A DNA stretch of 64,000 bases. Source: Alteromonas sp. CI.11.F.A3. Lineage in GTDB: Bacteria > Pseudomonadota > Gammaproteobacteria > Enterobacterales > Alteromonadaceae. The notes under the pieces were generated by a model, which was not told where the DNA came from, searched no databases, and saw only the letters and a list, made by a program, of their open reading frames with translations. The position numbers and the translations under genes are program-made. Positions 54,344 through 63,380 of the stretch are shown here, piece by piece; within the stretch, counting starts at the first letter, position 1; each line of letters begins with the position of its first letter. Location of the stretch: assembly GCF_032925565.1 (NCBI RefSeq), contig NZ_CP136708.1, forward strand, positions 2,852,001 to 2,916,000, written 5' to 3'.

Positions 54344-54871
54344 TAGTATCCTCTTTTATTAAACTTTCACAGCAGGTGCAGTGTGTTTGTGCACGTTAGT
54401 GATAGCATTCAACACGTTAACCTATGATTACGTGGCCGATACGTTTTAGTGCATAAATGCGTTGGCATTTTTAGCATCGTAAACCTAGCACACCGCTTAT
54501 TACGCAAAATTGGTTTAACCCAATGTAACCTAAGGTTTATGAAACAAAACTCAAGATTACCAATAGATAGCTATAACGCTGCGTTTAATCTAACAGCTGC
54601 GCTTGCCCAACAAACTTACTTTCATAACTTGTAAAATACTTACCTTCAACGCGGTAAACTTGCTAATCATTCGCATAGCCACCGCTTTATCGCTATACTT
54701 CGCCCCGCCGCTTACGTGTGGTTGCAAGGGCAGTTTATTTGGCTAAAGGCTCTTATTTGGCTAAAGGCTTTATTTGGCTAAAGGCTTTATTTGGCTAAAG
54801 GCTTTATTTGGCTAAAGGCTTCCCTATGCAATACCCACTTCCTAGCTAATTCAAGAAATAGAGTACGTTTC
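54344..54871. other. Divergent oxidoreductase/rlmI intergenic region
   Basis: 528 bases without a convincing gene. It holds the 17-bp tandem array; an open stretch at 54449-54634 has no recognisable protein features or ribosome-binding site. Confidence 0.5.
54734..54819. repeat. Tandem repeat of five 17-bp units before rlmI
   Basis: TTTATTTGGCTAAAGGC occurs exactly at 54734, 54769, 54786 and 54803, and with one change and an added base at 54751. The array ends 52 bases before the rlmI ATG. Near-identity of units implies recent slippage or expansion. Confidence 0.95.
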
Positions 54872-56065
54872 ATGTCATCACAAGTTATATTGCATCCTAA
54901 TAGAGATAAATCCCTTCGTCGTCGCCACCCTTGGGTGTTTGAAAGCGCCGTGGCAGAGCTAAAAGGTAGAGGGCGCAGTGGTGACACCGTTGATGTATTC
55001 GATTCAGAAGGTGACTGGTTAGGTCGTGGAGCCTATTCTCCCACTTCGCAAATTCGAGTGCGCATGTGGACCTTTAGCAAAGAAGAAAGTATTGATAACG
55101 CCTTCTTTTTACGCCGCATGGAAATAGCGCTCAAATTACGCACCCGTTTATTTGACCCAGAAGTTACCAATGCTTTTCGTTGGATAGCGTCCGAAAGTGA
55201 TGGCCTTCCTGGCGTTACCATAGATTTGTATGACAACGTAGCCGTGCTGCAATTGCTAAGCGCTGGCGCTGAAAAACACCGTGATAAAATTGTGTGGGCA
55301 ATAAACAAGTTGAAGCCCGGCACTCATGTTTATGAGCGAAGCGACGTTGATGTGCGCAAAAAAGAAGGCTTGGAGCCAGTGACCGGCGTGGTGAGCGGCG
55401 AGCCGCCCATGCAAGTTACAGTAAAAGAAAATGGGCTTTCTATTGTTGTTGATATTGAGAACGGCCACAAAACGGGCTTTTATCTTGATCAACGAGATAG
55501 CCGTGCTGCCGCTGCACATTATGCCAAAGACGCTGACGTGCTTAATTGCTTCAGCTATACCGGTACCTTTTCTTGTTATGCATTACAAGGTGGTGCTAAA
55601 TCGGTTACTAATGTGGATGTGTCTCAGCCAGCCCTTGACCTTGCTAAGCAGCATGTGGCGTTAAATGGTTTAGATGAAAGCAAAAGTCATTACGTTAAAA
55701 AAGATGTATTCAAGCAGTTGCGTGAATACCACGAACGTGGCGACCAGTTTGATATGGTTATCCTCGATCCACCCAAGTTCATCGATAACAAAGCATCACT
55801 TACTCGTGCCGCACGAGGTTATAAAGATATTAACCTGTACGGTATTCATGCGGTGAGAAATGGTGGATTACTGCTTACTTTTAGCTGCTCTGGCCTAATG
55901 CCAGCCGACCTTTTCCAAAAAATAGTGGCTGATGCCGCATTGGATGCAGGAAGAACCATTAAGATTATTGCTCGACTGAATCAAGCCACCGATCACCCGG
56001 TGATTGGCAGTTACCCTGAAGGGTATTATTTAAAGGGTTTAGTTTGCGAAGTGACTGACCTGTAA
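54872..56065 (+). CDS. rlmI: 23S rRNA m5C1962 methyltransferase RlmI
   Basis: SAM-dependent methyltransferase, 397 residues. The N-terminal PUA domain has HPNRDKSLRRRHPWVFESAV. The Rossmann fold has KTGFYLDQRDSR, LNCFSYTGTFSCYALQGGAK (SAM motif I), NVDVSQPALDLAKQHVALNGL and the catalytic region FDMVILDPPKF, with Cys in LLTFSCSGLM. I chose the ATG at 54872 because it gives the family N-terminus and length; the in-frame extension upstream runs into the tandem repeat. Confidence 0.95.
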   Translation: MSSQVILHPNRDKSLRRRHPWVFESAVAELKGRGRSGDTVDVFDSEGDWLGRGAYSPTSQIRVRMWTFSKEESIDNAFFLRRMEIALKLRTRLFDPEVTNAFRWIASESDGLPGVTIDLYDNVAVLQLLSAGAEKHRDKIVWAINKLKPGTHVYERSDVDVRKKEGLEPVTGVVSGEPPMQVTVKENGLSIVVDIENGHKTGFYLDQRDSRAAAAHYAKDADVLNCFSYTGTFSCYALQGGAKSVTNVDVSQPALDLAKQHVALNGLDESKSHYVKKDVFKQLREYHERGDQFDMVILDPPKFIDNKASLTRAARGYKDINLYGIHAVRNGGLLLTFSCSGLMPADLFQKIVADAALDAGRTIKIIARLNQATDHPVIGSYPEGYYLKGLVCEVTDL

Positions 56066-56170
56066 TATCAGGCCTAGTTTTACAATTAATTTAGTAACAG
56101 TAACAAATAAAGAAACAGGTAAACAAACAAGCAAATTAATACAGGCTTTTTGTTTAATTCATTTTGCATA

Positions 56171-56236
56171 AAAAACGCGGCGATAAGGTTTTATTAAGTG
56201 TAATTAAACTTAACTCACCGTTAGCGCCACGTTTTT
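56171..56236 (+). terminator. Possible terminator downstream of rlmI
   Basis: AAAAACGCGGCG (56171-56182) can pair with CGCCACGTTTTT (56225-56236), with one mismatch, around an AT-rich loop of about 40 bases that itself can fold. Weakly supported. Confidence 0.35.
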
Positions 56237-56271
56237 CAAAAATTCAAATAAGAGGCAAACTTAGCAAACGC

Positions 56272-56526
56272 TTATGATGCCAATGTCATCCCATTTGAAG
56301 CAAAAGTCTGCTCAGAACGTCTACTTAATTGCTGCTCGCTAGCTTGGTCTTTAGACTGGCTCTCAAATTTCTTCCAGACTCGCTCGTGGAAATAAAAAAC
56401 TACAGTGTTCACCGCTGGCTCGACTAAGGCTACTGCCCCACCCACTACTGCACTACCGGTTAATAAGTATGCCACTGTAAAAGCGACGGTGAAGTGCATA
56501 CACGCAAAAGTGATGGTCTTTTTCAT
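56272..56526 (-). CDS. DUF2061 small membrane protein
   Basis: 84 residues with two hydrophobic helices (about 4-22 and 27-47), beginning MKKTITFACMHFTVAFTVAYLL and containing GAVALVEPAVNTVVFYFHERVW, the DUF2061 signature. The polar C-terminal tail is cytoplasmic or disordered. The family has no known role. A 16/19 Fur-box match lies 32-50 bases upstream of the ATG, which suggests iron control. Confidence 0.85.
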   Translation of the reverse strand: MKKTITFACMHFTVAFTVAYLLTGSAVVGGAVALVEPAVNTVVFYFHERVWKKFESQSKDQASEQQLSRRSEQTFASNGMTLAS

Positions 56527-56557
56527 AATGATTTACCTAATAAGTTTGTCTCGATTC

Positions 56558-56576
56558 GTTAATGAGAATTATTATC
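56558..56576. promoter_or_regulatory. Fur box candidate upstream of the DUF2061 gene
   Basis: GTTAATGAGAATTATTATC agrees with the classical 19-bp Fur consensus (GATAATGATAATCATTATC) at 16 of 19 positions, counted by hand. It lies in the expected promoter region. Confidence 0.6.
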
Positions 56577-56737
56577 GATTAGAAACATTAAAGACAATTG
56601 ATTTTTACGAAGGATGCCATCTACTTATTCGATTTCCCTATTATGAAAGAGTTAATATGGAAAAGTAGATTTAAAAAAATTGCTCTGTAGGTTTTTAAAA
56701 ATAGTGGCACATGTCGCTGCTGATATTTTAGTGATAG

Positions 56738-56790
56738 ACGTAAGCGAGAAACGTCAATGAGAGAAGTCAACGAGTGAAGTCACTGAGATA
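56738..56790. repeat. Degenerate tandem repeat, four units of 12-15 bp
   Basis: ACGTAAGCGAGAA, ACGTCAATGAGAGAA, GTCAACGAGTGAA and GTCACTGAGATA follow each other directly. The array is quite decayed. Confidence 0.55.
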
Positions 56791-56899
56791 TTGAAGCGCA
56801 TGAAGCATATTGCAGAAGGAGTCGGCAAAATAGTGGCTAAAAGTCTATCTATGATTGGCTGTAATTAGTTAGAAGTAGTAGCGTGAAGCAAAGCTAGCC

Positions 56900-56925
56900 T
56901 GACTCACGAGAGAGTTCGTGAGTCA
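56900..56925 (-). terminator. Hairpin downstream of the PilZ gene
   Basis: Perfect 10-bp stem TGACTCACGA / TCGTGAGTCA with a 6-base loop, 44 bases past the PilZ stop. No T-run. A smaller GGCTT/AAGCC hairpin lies closer to the stop. Confidence 0.5.
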
Positions 56926-56968
56926 CAAATAATAAATAAGCTTAGGCTTGCGAAAGCCCTTATGCCGC

Positions 56969-57271
56969 TTATTTCATTTCTGAGATTTCAACCCCAATCA
57001 AACAGCTAGATTCTGTGTCTGGCTCACAGCGAACCACAGTAGCAATAGCTGCTAATGAAGGCACTTGAGAGCTTGGGGAATCTATGGCAACGCTAACTTG
57101 CGTACCAATTTCTAATGAGGGTTCATCAACTTCTAAAGACATGCCCGTTGCGCTGATGTCTTTACACATCGCTTGCATAGTGCGGCTCGATTCATCATCA
57201 GTAACCTGTAACTGACAAGGCGAATTAACCATCATCCTGAAAAAGTTTCGCTTATCGTCGTATCCCAACAT
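56969..57271 (-). CDS. PilZ domain protein (cyclic-di-GMP receptor)
   Basis: 100 residues, a single PilZ domain. The RxxxR motif is in DKRNFFRM (Arg8, Arg12) and the DxSxxG motif is DISATGMSLE (about residues 38-47). Both are needed to bind cyclic-di-GMP and both are intact. The partner is unknown. It lies upstream of nothing obvious on its strand and downstream of hrpA by about 160 bases. Confidence 0.9.
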   Translation of the reverse strand: MLGYDDKRNFFRMMVNSPCQLQVTDDESSRTMQAMCKDISATGMSLEVDEPSLEIGTQVSVAIDSPSSQVPSLAAIATVVRCEPDTESSCLIGVEISEMK

Positions 57272-57429
57272 TTCTACATCTCCGCTACGTATTCAAACCA
57301 CATGTTGCTCTACCTGTTATAGGGCGAGGTAGGCCGCTTGTCAATCAGACTGACCAAGAATTGTCCGATTATATTTAGAAAATTATTTCCTGTTGTTTGG
57401 GAAAATAACCAAGGTGCTTAGTTTTCCAC

Positions 57430-60400
57430 TTAGAAATCAGCTAAAAACAGTGAGATACGCTTAGCTGATATGGGGTAAGCCGTCCCTAATGCTTGCGCAA
57501 ATAAAGACACCCTTAATTCTTCAATCATCCAACGTGTATCCAATAACGCTTGTGGTACTTTGCCTTTCGGGTATTTACCACAGGCTTTTTCCCACTCACT
57601 TAATGCTTTTTCTACCGTGAGTTGATGCATTCTGTCTTTGTTCGGATCAATTGGTAGTTTCTCTAAACGACGAGATAAGCCTTTAATATACCGGTTCCAA
57701 TCGTTAAGACGTGCTTCACCAATATCAGATACAAACCCCGGGAACACTAAGCTTGAAAGATGTCCTTTGCAATCGCCCAATGCGTTTATCATGTTAAGGG
57801 GCACATTACCTTTCATTTGTTTTTGGCATTGATGAGCAAGGGTTAAGCCCTGCTCTACCTGCTTAGCTATTTCTAGTACTTTGTCGTTAATTTCTGCGCG
57901 CACTATATCTACGCAGGCATCAAAATCAGCTTTGCTACGAATATCGGTATTATGCTTTTCACAGTATTCCCCCACCAGCGCGTCTATACCGGCAAAAATA
58001 CAATCATCAATAAGCGCTTTAATTTGCCCAAATGGATTGAAGTAAAGTCCTAACTTCGCTTTATTGGGCAGCTTACTTTGCAAGTAATTAAGTGGCGACG
58101 GCATGGCGTTTTTAATCAACACGTTCACGCCTTTTCGGTGCATAGATTGCGCTTTTTCAGGCTCGTCGATAAGGGCAATATCTACCTTGTCGCCCTTCTC
58201 TACCAATGCAGGGAAAGCTTGCACTTCAAAGCCTCCCATCTTTTGGGCAAAAGTGGTTGGTAAGGTGTCGAAGTCCCAGCTTTCGATACCACTTCGCTCA
58301 AGTTCCGGCGTGGCCGCTTTTTCAAAAGTTTCCTTCACTTGCCCAGCACATTGCTGTTTTAGGGCGTGTAAATCGTCAGAACGGGCGATGGTATCGCCTT
58401 TATCGTTCACTACCGTAAAGTGCATGATTAGGTGCCTATCAAGCTGCGACAAGTTCCACTCGTCTTCCTCTACGGTAATACCTGTCATTTTACGAAGCTT
58501 GGCGGTAACGGCCTCTACCAGGCTTATTGGACGGCCGTTTTTATCCGTTTCGCTGATATCGGCAATACAGGCATCAGCAAAGTTAGGCGCAGGTACAAAG
58601 TTGCGGCGCAAACGCTTTGGCAAGGTTCTGATCATCGATACTATGCGCTCATGCCTTAGCCCTGCCACTTGCCAATCAAAGCCAATGTTTTCTACTTGGT
58701 TAAGTACCGGCAAAGGAATAATAACGCTAACCCCATCGTCATCCGCATTCGGCTCGAAATGATAACGAAGTCCCATGGTGATATTGCCTTGTCGCCACGC
58801 ATCAGGAAACGCGTTCTCTATGGCTTGGCCAGGCTGTTGGCGATACACGTCATCTTCGGTAAAAGTAAGTATGTCGCTTATCTTGTTAACACCCGACTTT
58901 TTGGCACCCGCCTTTTCGCCGCCAGTTTGCTTAGCTAACGCTTCTTGATTTTTGTACCACTTCTTAAACGCCGCTTCGTTGTTGGCTTCTACCGGAATGC
59001 GCGAGGCATAAAAACGTACCAGTTCGTCATCATCAACCAAGAGATCTCGGCGTCGAGTCTTTTGTTCAAACTCATCGGCTTGTTCAAGCAAGGCTTGGTT
59101 TTCTTTTAAGAAACCAAAGTTAAGCCGCGTGTTACCTTCAACTAAGCCTTCGCGAATAAAGAGTTCGTGGCATACCGGTGGGTCAATTAAGCTATACACT
59201 TTGGCTCGTTTCATCACTATGGGTAAGCCAAACAAGGTCACTTTTTCAAACGCGATAACGGCGCCGCGTTTTTTCGACCAGTGAGGCTCTGAATAACTGT
59301 GCTGACTAACATGTCCAGCTAACGACTCTATCCAAGCGGGGTCAATTTTCGCTACCATGCGAGCGAATAGCTTAGAGGTTTCCACTAATTCAGCCCCCAT
59401 TACCCATTTAGGCTGAGACTTAGAAAGCCCAGAGCCTGGGAAGATCATAAAGCGGGTATTACGCGAGCCTAAGTATTCTCTGTCTTTATCTTTAAAACCA
59501 ATATGCGATAGCAATCCACTGGCAATGGCTTCGTGGATTGCTTGATAATCTGGCTCGTTTTTCACAATACCAAAGCCCAATTCGGCCACCGACTTTTTAA
59601 GTTGGCTAACAATGTCTTGCCATTCGCGCATACGCAGGTAGTTGATAAATTGGCTCTTACACCATTTACGAAGATGATTTTGGCTTAATTCATTTTGCTG
59701 CGCTTTAAAGGCGTCCCACAGATTATACAAACTAATAAAATCTGAATCTTTATCGGTATATTCGCTGTGCTTTTCATCCGCCTGTTGGCGTTTATCTTGT
59801 GGCCGCTCGCGAGGGTCTTGAATAGATAACCCTGCAGCAATAACCATGACTTCCATCAACGCGTTGGTGCGCTGTGCTTCCACCACCATGCGGGCGTAAC
59901 GAGGATCGATAGGTAAACGAGCAATCTGTCTGCCCATTTTAGTAAGCTGCATACGGCCTTTTTGTTTCACGATGGCCTGAATTTCTTCTAGCAACCTAAA
60001 CCCGTCATTGATATTGCGGTTATCTGGCGGCTGAACAAAAGGAAAATCGGCTATATCCCCTAACCCCAACGCAAGCATTTGCAAAATAACCGAGGCCAAA
60101 TTAGTACGCAGTATTTCTGGGTCGGTAAATTCTGGGCGGCCAAGGTAATCATCTTCACTGTACAAACGAATACAGATACCGTCTGACACACGGCCGCATC
60201 GCCCAGCTCGCTGATTTGCAGAGGCTTGCGATATAGCCTCTATCGGCAACCGCTGTACTTTACTACGGGCGCTATAGCGAGAAATACGGGCCACACCAGG
60301 GTCGATAACATACTTAATGCCCGGCACAGTTAACGAAGTTTCTGCCACGTTGGTAGACAGCACAATGCGCCTACCGGTGTGAGACTGGAAAATACGATTT

Positions 60401-61458
60401 TGTTCAGCGGCGGAAAGCCTTGCATACAAAGGCACAATTTCCGTGTTTCGGTATTGCCTGCGCATTAAGGCATCTTGGGTGTCGCGAATTTCCCGCTCAC
60501 CACTTAAGAACACTAAAATATCGCCCGGTTTCTCGGTTAATAGCTCATCAACCGCACCTACAATAGCATCGGTTTGGTCGGTATCATTCTCATTGTCTTC
60601 AGGGCTATGGTAGCGAATTTCTACCGGATACGTACGTCCACTCACTTCAATAATAGGCGCGTTATTAAAGTGCTTCGAGAAACGTTCAGGGTCGATAGTG
60701 GCCGAGGTGATAATCAGTTTAAGTTCAGGGCGCTTGTCTAATAGCTGCCTTAAATAACCCAGTAAGAAGTCGATGTTTAAGCTGCGTTCGTGGGCTTCAT
60801 CAATAATAATGGTGTCGTATTGATTTAAAAACCGGTCGTTTTGCATTTCTGCCAGCAACATACCGTCTGTCATTAGTTTTACGTAGCTTCGCTCGCTAAC
60901 CTGATCACTAAAACGAATTTTAAAACCAACCTTTTCACCTAAGGGGGTATTGAGCTCTTCAGCAATACGGGTAGCCACACTGCGTGCAGCCAATCGGCGT
61001 GGCTGAGTATGGGCAATCATGCCGCTGACTCCACGGCCAAGCTCTAAGCATATTTTCGGTAACTGGGTAGTCTTACCCGAGCCAGTCTCACCCGCTATAA
61101 TCACCACCTGATTTGCGGCAATAGCAGCTTTTATGTCGTCTTTTTTATCGCTCACCGGCAGCGGCGGATAGGTAACTTCTGGTAAATTCTTCAGCCTAAA
61201 CGCACGCTTATCTTTTGATGCTTGAATATCGTTAGCAAGTTTCTCGTATCGAGTGACTAATTTGCTTTGCGGGCTATCGCCAGAAGCATCGCTGTGGTTA
61301 GTATTCTTTACTTTTTCACCGCTATTAAGCTGCTTCGCGAACTGCTGAATACGCCGTTTTAAAGGGAATTTATCCGCCGACAGACAATCATCGAGTTGTG
61401 TATAAAGCGGTTTAATCTGAAAAGCGACAGGCGACGAAGGCGCGTTAGGTGAAGACAA
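57430..61458 (-). CDS. hrpA: ATP-dependent RNA helicase HrpA
   Basis: DEAH-box helicase, 1342 residues, the large bacterial HrpA form. P-loop AGETGSGKTTQLPKICLELG (about 115-134), DEAH in IIIDEAHERSLNIDF, SAT in IITSATIDPERF, and the motif VI region QRAGRCGRVSDG. The HA2/OB-fold region and the long C-terminal DUF3418 domain follow. HrpA helps rescue stalled or collided ribosomes and process mRNAs in E. coli. Translation appears to start at TTG 61458, with AGGA 7 bases upstream; no in-frame ATG is nearby. Confidence 0.96.
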   Translation of the reverse strand: MSSPNAPSSPVAFQIKPLYTQLDDCLSADKFPLKRRIQQFAKQLNSGEKVKNTNHSDASGDSPQSKLVTRYEKLANDIQASKDKRAFRLKNLPEVTYPPLPVSDKKDDIKAAIAANQVVIIAGETGSGKTTQLPKICLELGRGVSGMIAHTQPRRLAARSVATRIAEELNTPLGEKVGFKIRFSDQVSERSYVKLMTDGMLLAEMQNDRFLNQYDTIIIDEAHERSLNIDFLLGYLRQLLDKRPELKLIITSATIDPERFSKHFNNAPIIEVSGRTYPVEIRYHSPEDNENDTDQTDAIVGAVDELLTEKPGDILVFLSGEREIRDTQDALMRRQYRNTEIVPLYARLSAAEQNRIFQSHTGRRIVLSTNVAETSLTVPGIKYVIDPGVARISRYSARSKVQRLPIEAISQASANQRAGRCGRVSDGICIRLYSEDDYLGRPEFTDPEILRTNLASVILQMLALGLGDIADFPFVQPPDNRNINDGFRLLEEIQAIVKQKGRMQLTKMGRQIARLPIDPRYARMVVEAQRTNALMEVMVIAAGLSIQDPRERPQDKRQQADEKHSEYTDKDSDFISLYNLWDAFKAQQNELSQNHLRKWCKSQFINYLRMREWQDIVSQLKKSVAELGFGIVKNEPDYQAIHEAIASGLLSHIGFKDKDREYLGSRNTRFMIFPGSGLSKSQPKWVMGAELVETSKLFARMVAKIDPAWIESLAGHVSQHSYSEPHWSKKRGAVIAFEKVTLFGLPIVMKRAKVYSLIDPPVCHELFIREGLVEGNTRLNFGFLKENQALLEQADEFEQKTRRRDLLVDDDELVRFYASRIPVEANNEAAFKKWYKNQEALAKQTGGEKAGAKKSGVNKISDILTFTEDDVYRQQPGQAIENAFPDAWRQGNITMGLRYHFEPNADDDGVSVIIPLPVLNQVENIGFDWQVAGLRHERIVSMIRTLPKRLRRNFVPAPNFADACIADISETDKNGRPISLVEAVTAKLRKMTGITVEEDEWNLSQLDRHLIMHFTVVNDKGDTIARSDDLHALKQQCAGQVKETFEKAATPELERSGIESWDFDTLPTTFAQKMGGFEVQAFPALVEKGDKVDIALIDEPEKAQSMHRKGVNVLIKNAMPSPLNYLQSKLPNKAKLGLYFNPFGQIKALIDDCIFAGIDALVGEYCEKHNTDIRSKADFDACVDIVRAEINDKVLEIAKQVEQGLTLAHQCQKQMKGNVPLNMINALGDCKGHLSSLVFPGFVSDIGEARLNDWNRYIKGLSRRLEKLPIDPNKDRMHQLTVEKALSEWEKACGKYPKGKVPQALLDTRWMIEELRVSLFAQALGTAYPISAKRISLFLADF

Positions 61459-61835
61459 TTTACCATCCTACATTTTGATACGATCTGTACTATCTGTACT
61501 TACGGTGCTTAATAGCGAAACGAACTGTTGGCCATTGCTGTTAAAACAGCCTGCGTTTTTATATACGGCTAAACAGCGGAGGTCGATCCTAGAAGAAGTT
61601 ACGTTAAATTTCCACCGCTAATCACCGTAGCATATAGCATAGTGATACGAACTGGATATTTACTCTATTAAAATAACAACGAAGCGATGTTTACTTGCGT
61701 TAATTACCGATGTAACCATCGCTATTGCTGCAGGTATTAACAAGTGGTTTGAGTTACCAATCGTTAATACCCCTAGGCAAATACAGGTGATATGCATACT
61801 TAGTTTGTGCTGAACACAACAACGCTGAATAAGCG
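61459..61835. other. nhaC-hrpA intergenic region
   Basis: 377 bases, no gene seen. It holds a nested hairpin (61733-61771) and a doubled ATCTGTACT (61481-61498 region) near the hrpA start. Confidence 0.5.
61733..61771. repeat. Nested long hairpin between nhaC and hrpA
   Basis: GGTATTAAC (61733-61741) pairs with GTTAATACC (61763-61771). Inside, TGGT pairs with ACCA around a 7-base loop, with a symmetric 3x3 internal loop between the stems. It lies about 65 bases past the nhaC stop; there is no T-run. Confidence 0.65.
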
Positions 61836-63224
61836 CTATTTCACGGCGGCCGATGCGCCTGTTAATTCATCGTCATTTTTCTGTTCAAACGTAGGGAAGT
61901 TAAACCATATTGCCAGTAAGCCAAAAACGAATATAAGCATGGGATACCAGCAATAAGGTGTAATGGCTAGTGGCGAAATACCTACTACGGCAGCAGCGCT
62001 TAGTAACTGCGCACCATAAGGCACTAGCCCTTGAAAGCTACAAGAAAAAATATCGAGTAGTGATGCAGTACGACGAGGATCTACCCCGTACTTTTCATTT
62101 AAATCGCTCGCAATGGGCCCTGCGGTAACGATGGCAATAGTGTTGTTGGCGGTAGTAATATCTAAAAAGCTGACCAAGCCAGCAATACTAAACTCTGCGC
62201 CTTTTTTGCTGGTAACACGTTTGGTTAAACGGTTAATCAGCCAAGTAATTCCGCCGTTCGCGTGCATCAAGGCCACAATACCGCCAATGGTAATAGCAAT
62301 CATGGCTAAGTCTTGCATCCATCCCATGCCTTTTTGAATGCTATGCATCATGGTAAGCACAGTGAAACTACCTTGAAGCAATCCAACCACACAGGCACTG
62401 GCAATACCCACTGCCAACACAGTAATAACGTTAAAACCGGTTAACGCAAAGCCAATAATGAATAAGTACGGCAATATGCGCCATACATCGTAATCTTTGG
62501 TTTCGATAAGCTCAGAGGTATCTACATCGACAAAGACTAACAGCAGTACCAAGGTGGCTAGGCAAGCTGGTAACGCTACCATCAAGTTTGCACGAAATTT
62601 ATCTTTAAGCTGTACACCTTGGGTTCGGGTGGCCGCAATTGTGGTGTCTGAAACAAACGACAAGTTATCACCAAACATAGCGCCGCCAACTACTACGCCA
62701 AGGGCTAGCTCAACCGGTAAGCCTAAGCTATTTGCCAGCCCTGCCCCTATGGGTGAAAGCGCGGTAATGGTTCCCATTGAAGTCCCCATAGCAAACGAGA
62801 TAAAGCAGCAAATCAAAAATAGTCCGGGCAATATCATGGCCGTGGGAACAAATTGTAGTGCCATATTTACCGTCGCATCCCGTGCACCAATATCGATAGT
62901 GACCGCGTAAAAAGCGCCAGCAAGGAGGAATATCAGTACCAGTAGAATGATATTTTTATCGCCGCCGCCTTTGCAAAACGTTTGTACTTTTTCTGAGAAG
63001 CTTACCTTTTCGCCTTTAGGGTTTAGGCATAGGCCGTAACCAGCACTAATAAAGAACGCCACCAATATAGGCATAGCGGTAATATCGTTAGTAATAAGGC
63101 CTGTAGCTACCACCAGAACAACAAATAATAAGATGGGAGTTAGACCCATTGGGTTTGGCTTAGGTTGGCTACTTGAATTTAATTGCTGCACAGAAAACTC
63201 GACTTCTTTAATCTGAATGGGCAC
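61836..63224 (-). CDS. nhaC: NhaC family Na+/H+ antiporter
   Basis: Inner-membrane transporter, 462 residues with about 11-12 helices. Family motifs are MGTSMGTITALSPIGAGLA and GGAMFGDNLSFVSDTTIAATRTQGV, which carry the conserved Asp and Thr residues, and LDITTANNTIAIVTAGPIA in the second half. Na+/H+ exchange is expected for a marine organism, though some NhaC relatives carry organic ions. The first possible start is GTG 63224 with a weak ribosome-binding site; a later GTG or the ATG at residue 26 is also possible. Confidence 0.88.
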   Translation of the reverse strand: MPIQIKEVEFSVQQLNSSSQPKPNPMGLTPILLFVVLVVATGLITNDITAMPILVAFFISAGYGLCLNPKGEKVSFSEKVQTFCKGGGDKNIILLVLIFLLAGAFYAVTIDIGARDATVNMALQFVPTAMILPGLFLICCFISFAMGTSMGTITALSPIGAGLANSLGLPVELALGVVVGGAMFGDNLSFVSDTTIAATRTQGVQLKDKFRANLMVALPACLATLVLLLVFVDVDTSELIETKDYDVWRILPYLFIIGFALTGFNVITVLAVGIASACVVGLLQGSFTVLTMMHSIQKGMGWMQDLAMIAITIGGIVALMHANGGITWLINRLTKRVTSKKGAEFSIAGLVSFLDITTANNTIAIVTAGPIASDLNEKYGVDPRRTASLLDIFSCSFQGLVPYGAQLLSAAAVVGISPLAITPYCWYPMLIFVFGLLAIWFNFPTFEQKNDDELTGASAAVK

Positions 63225-63380
63225 GGCGAATAGCCGACGATTATTGTATCTATAAGGCGTTTTACGTATGACTGACTATAAATGAACGAGTCTACACTAG
63301 CGCTTACATTTATAGGTAATTAGACAAATACGCAAAAACGAATGAAAGGATAAAAGGTTTTGCACCCAATGCAAAGTAAA

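Larger units (their letters stand above)
56527..56968. other. Spacer between PilZ and DUF2061 genes
   Basis: 442 bases. It holds the Fur box, a degenerate tandem repeat at 56738-56790, and a strong hairpin at 56900-56925 that is probably the PilZ gene terminator. No gene is seen. Confidence 0.5.

Noticed and set aside
54449..54634. Possible 61-residue gene upstream of the 17-bp array
   Set aside because: No ribosome-binding site, no recognisable features, non-ATG start, and the region is otherwise intergenic.
54734..54819. Regular 17-bp repeats considered as a CRISPR array or iteron origin
   Set aside because: Units abut with no spacers, are too short for CRISPR, and no replication or cas gene is near.
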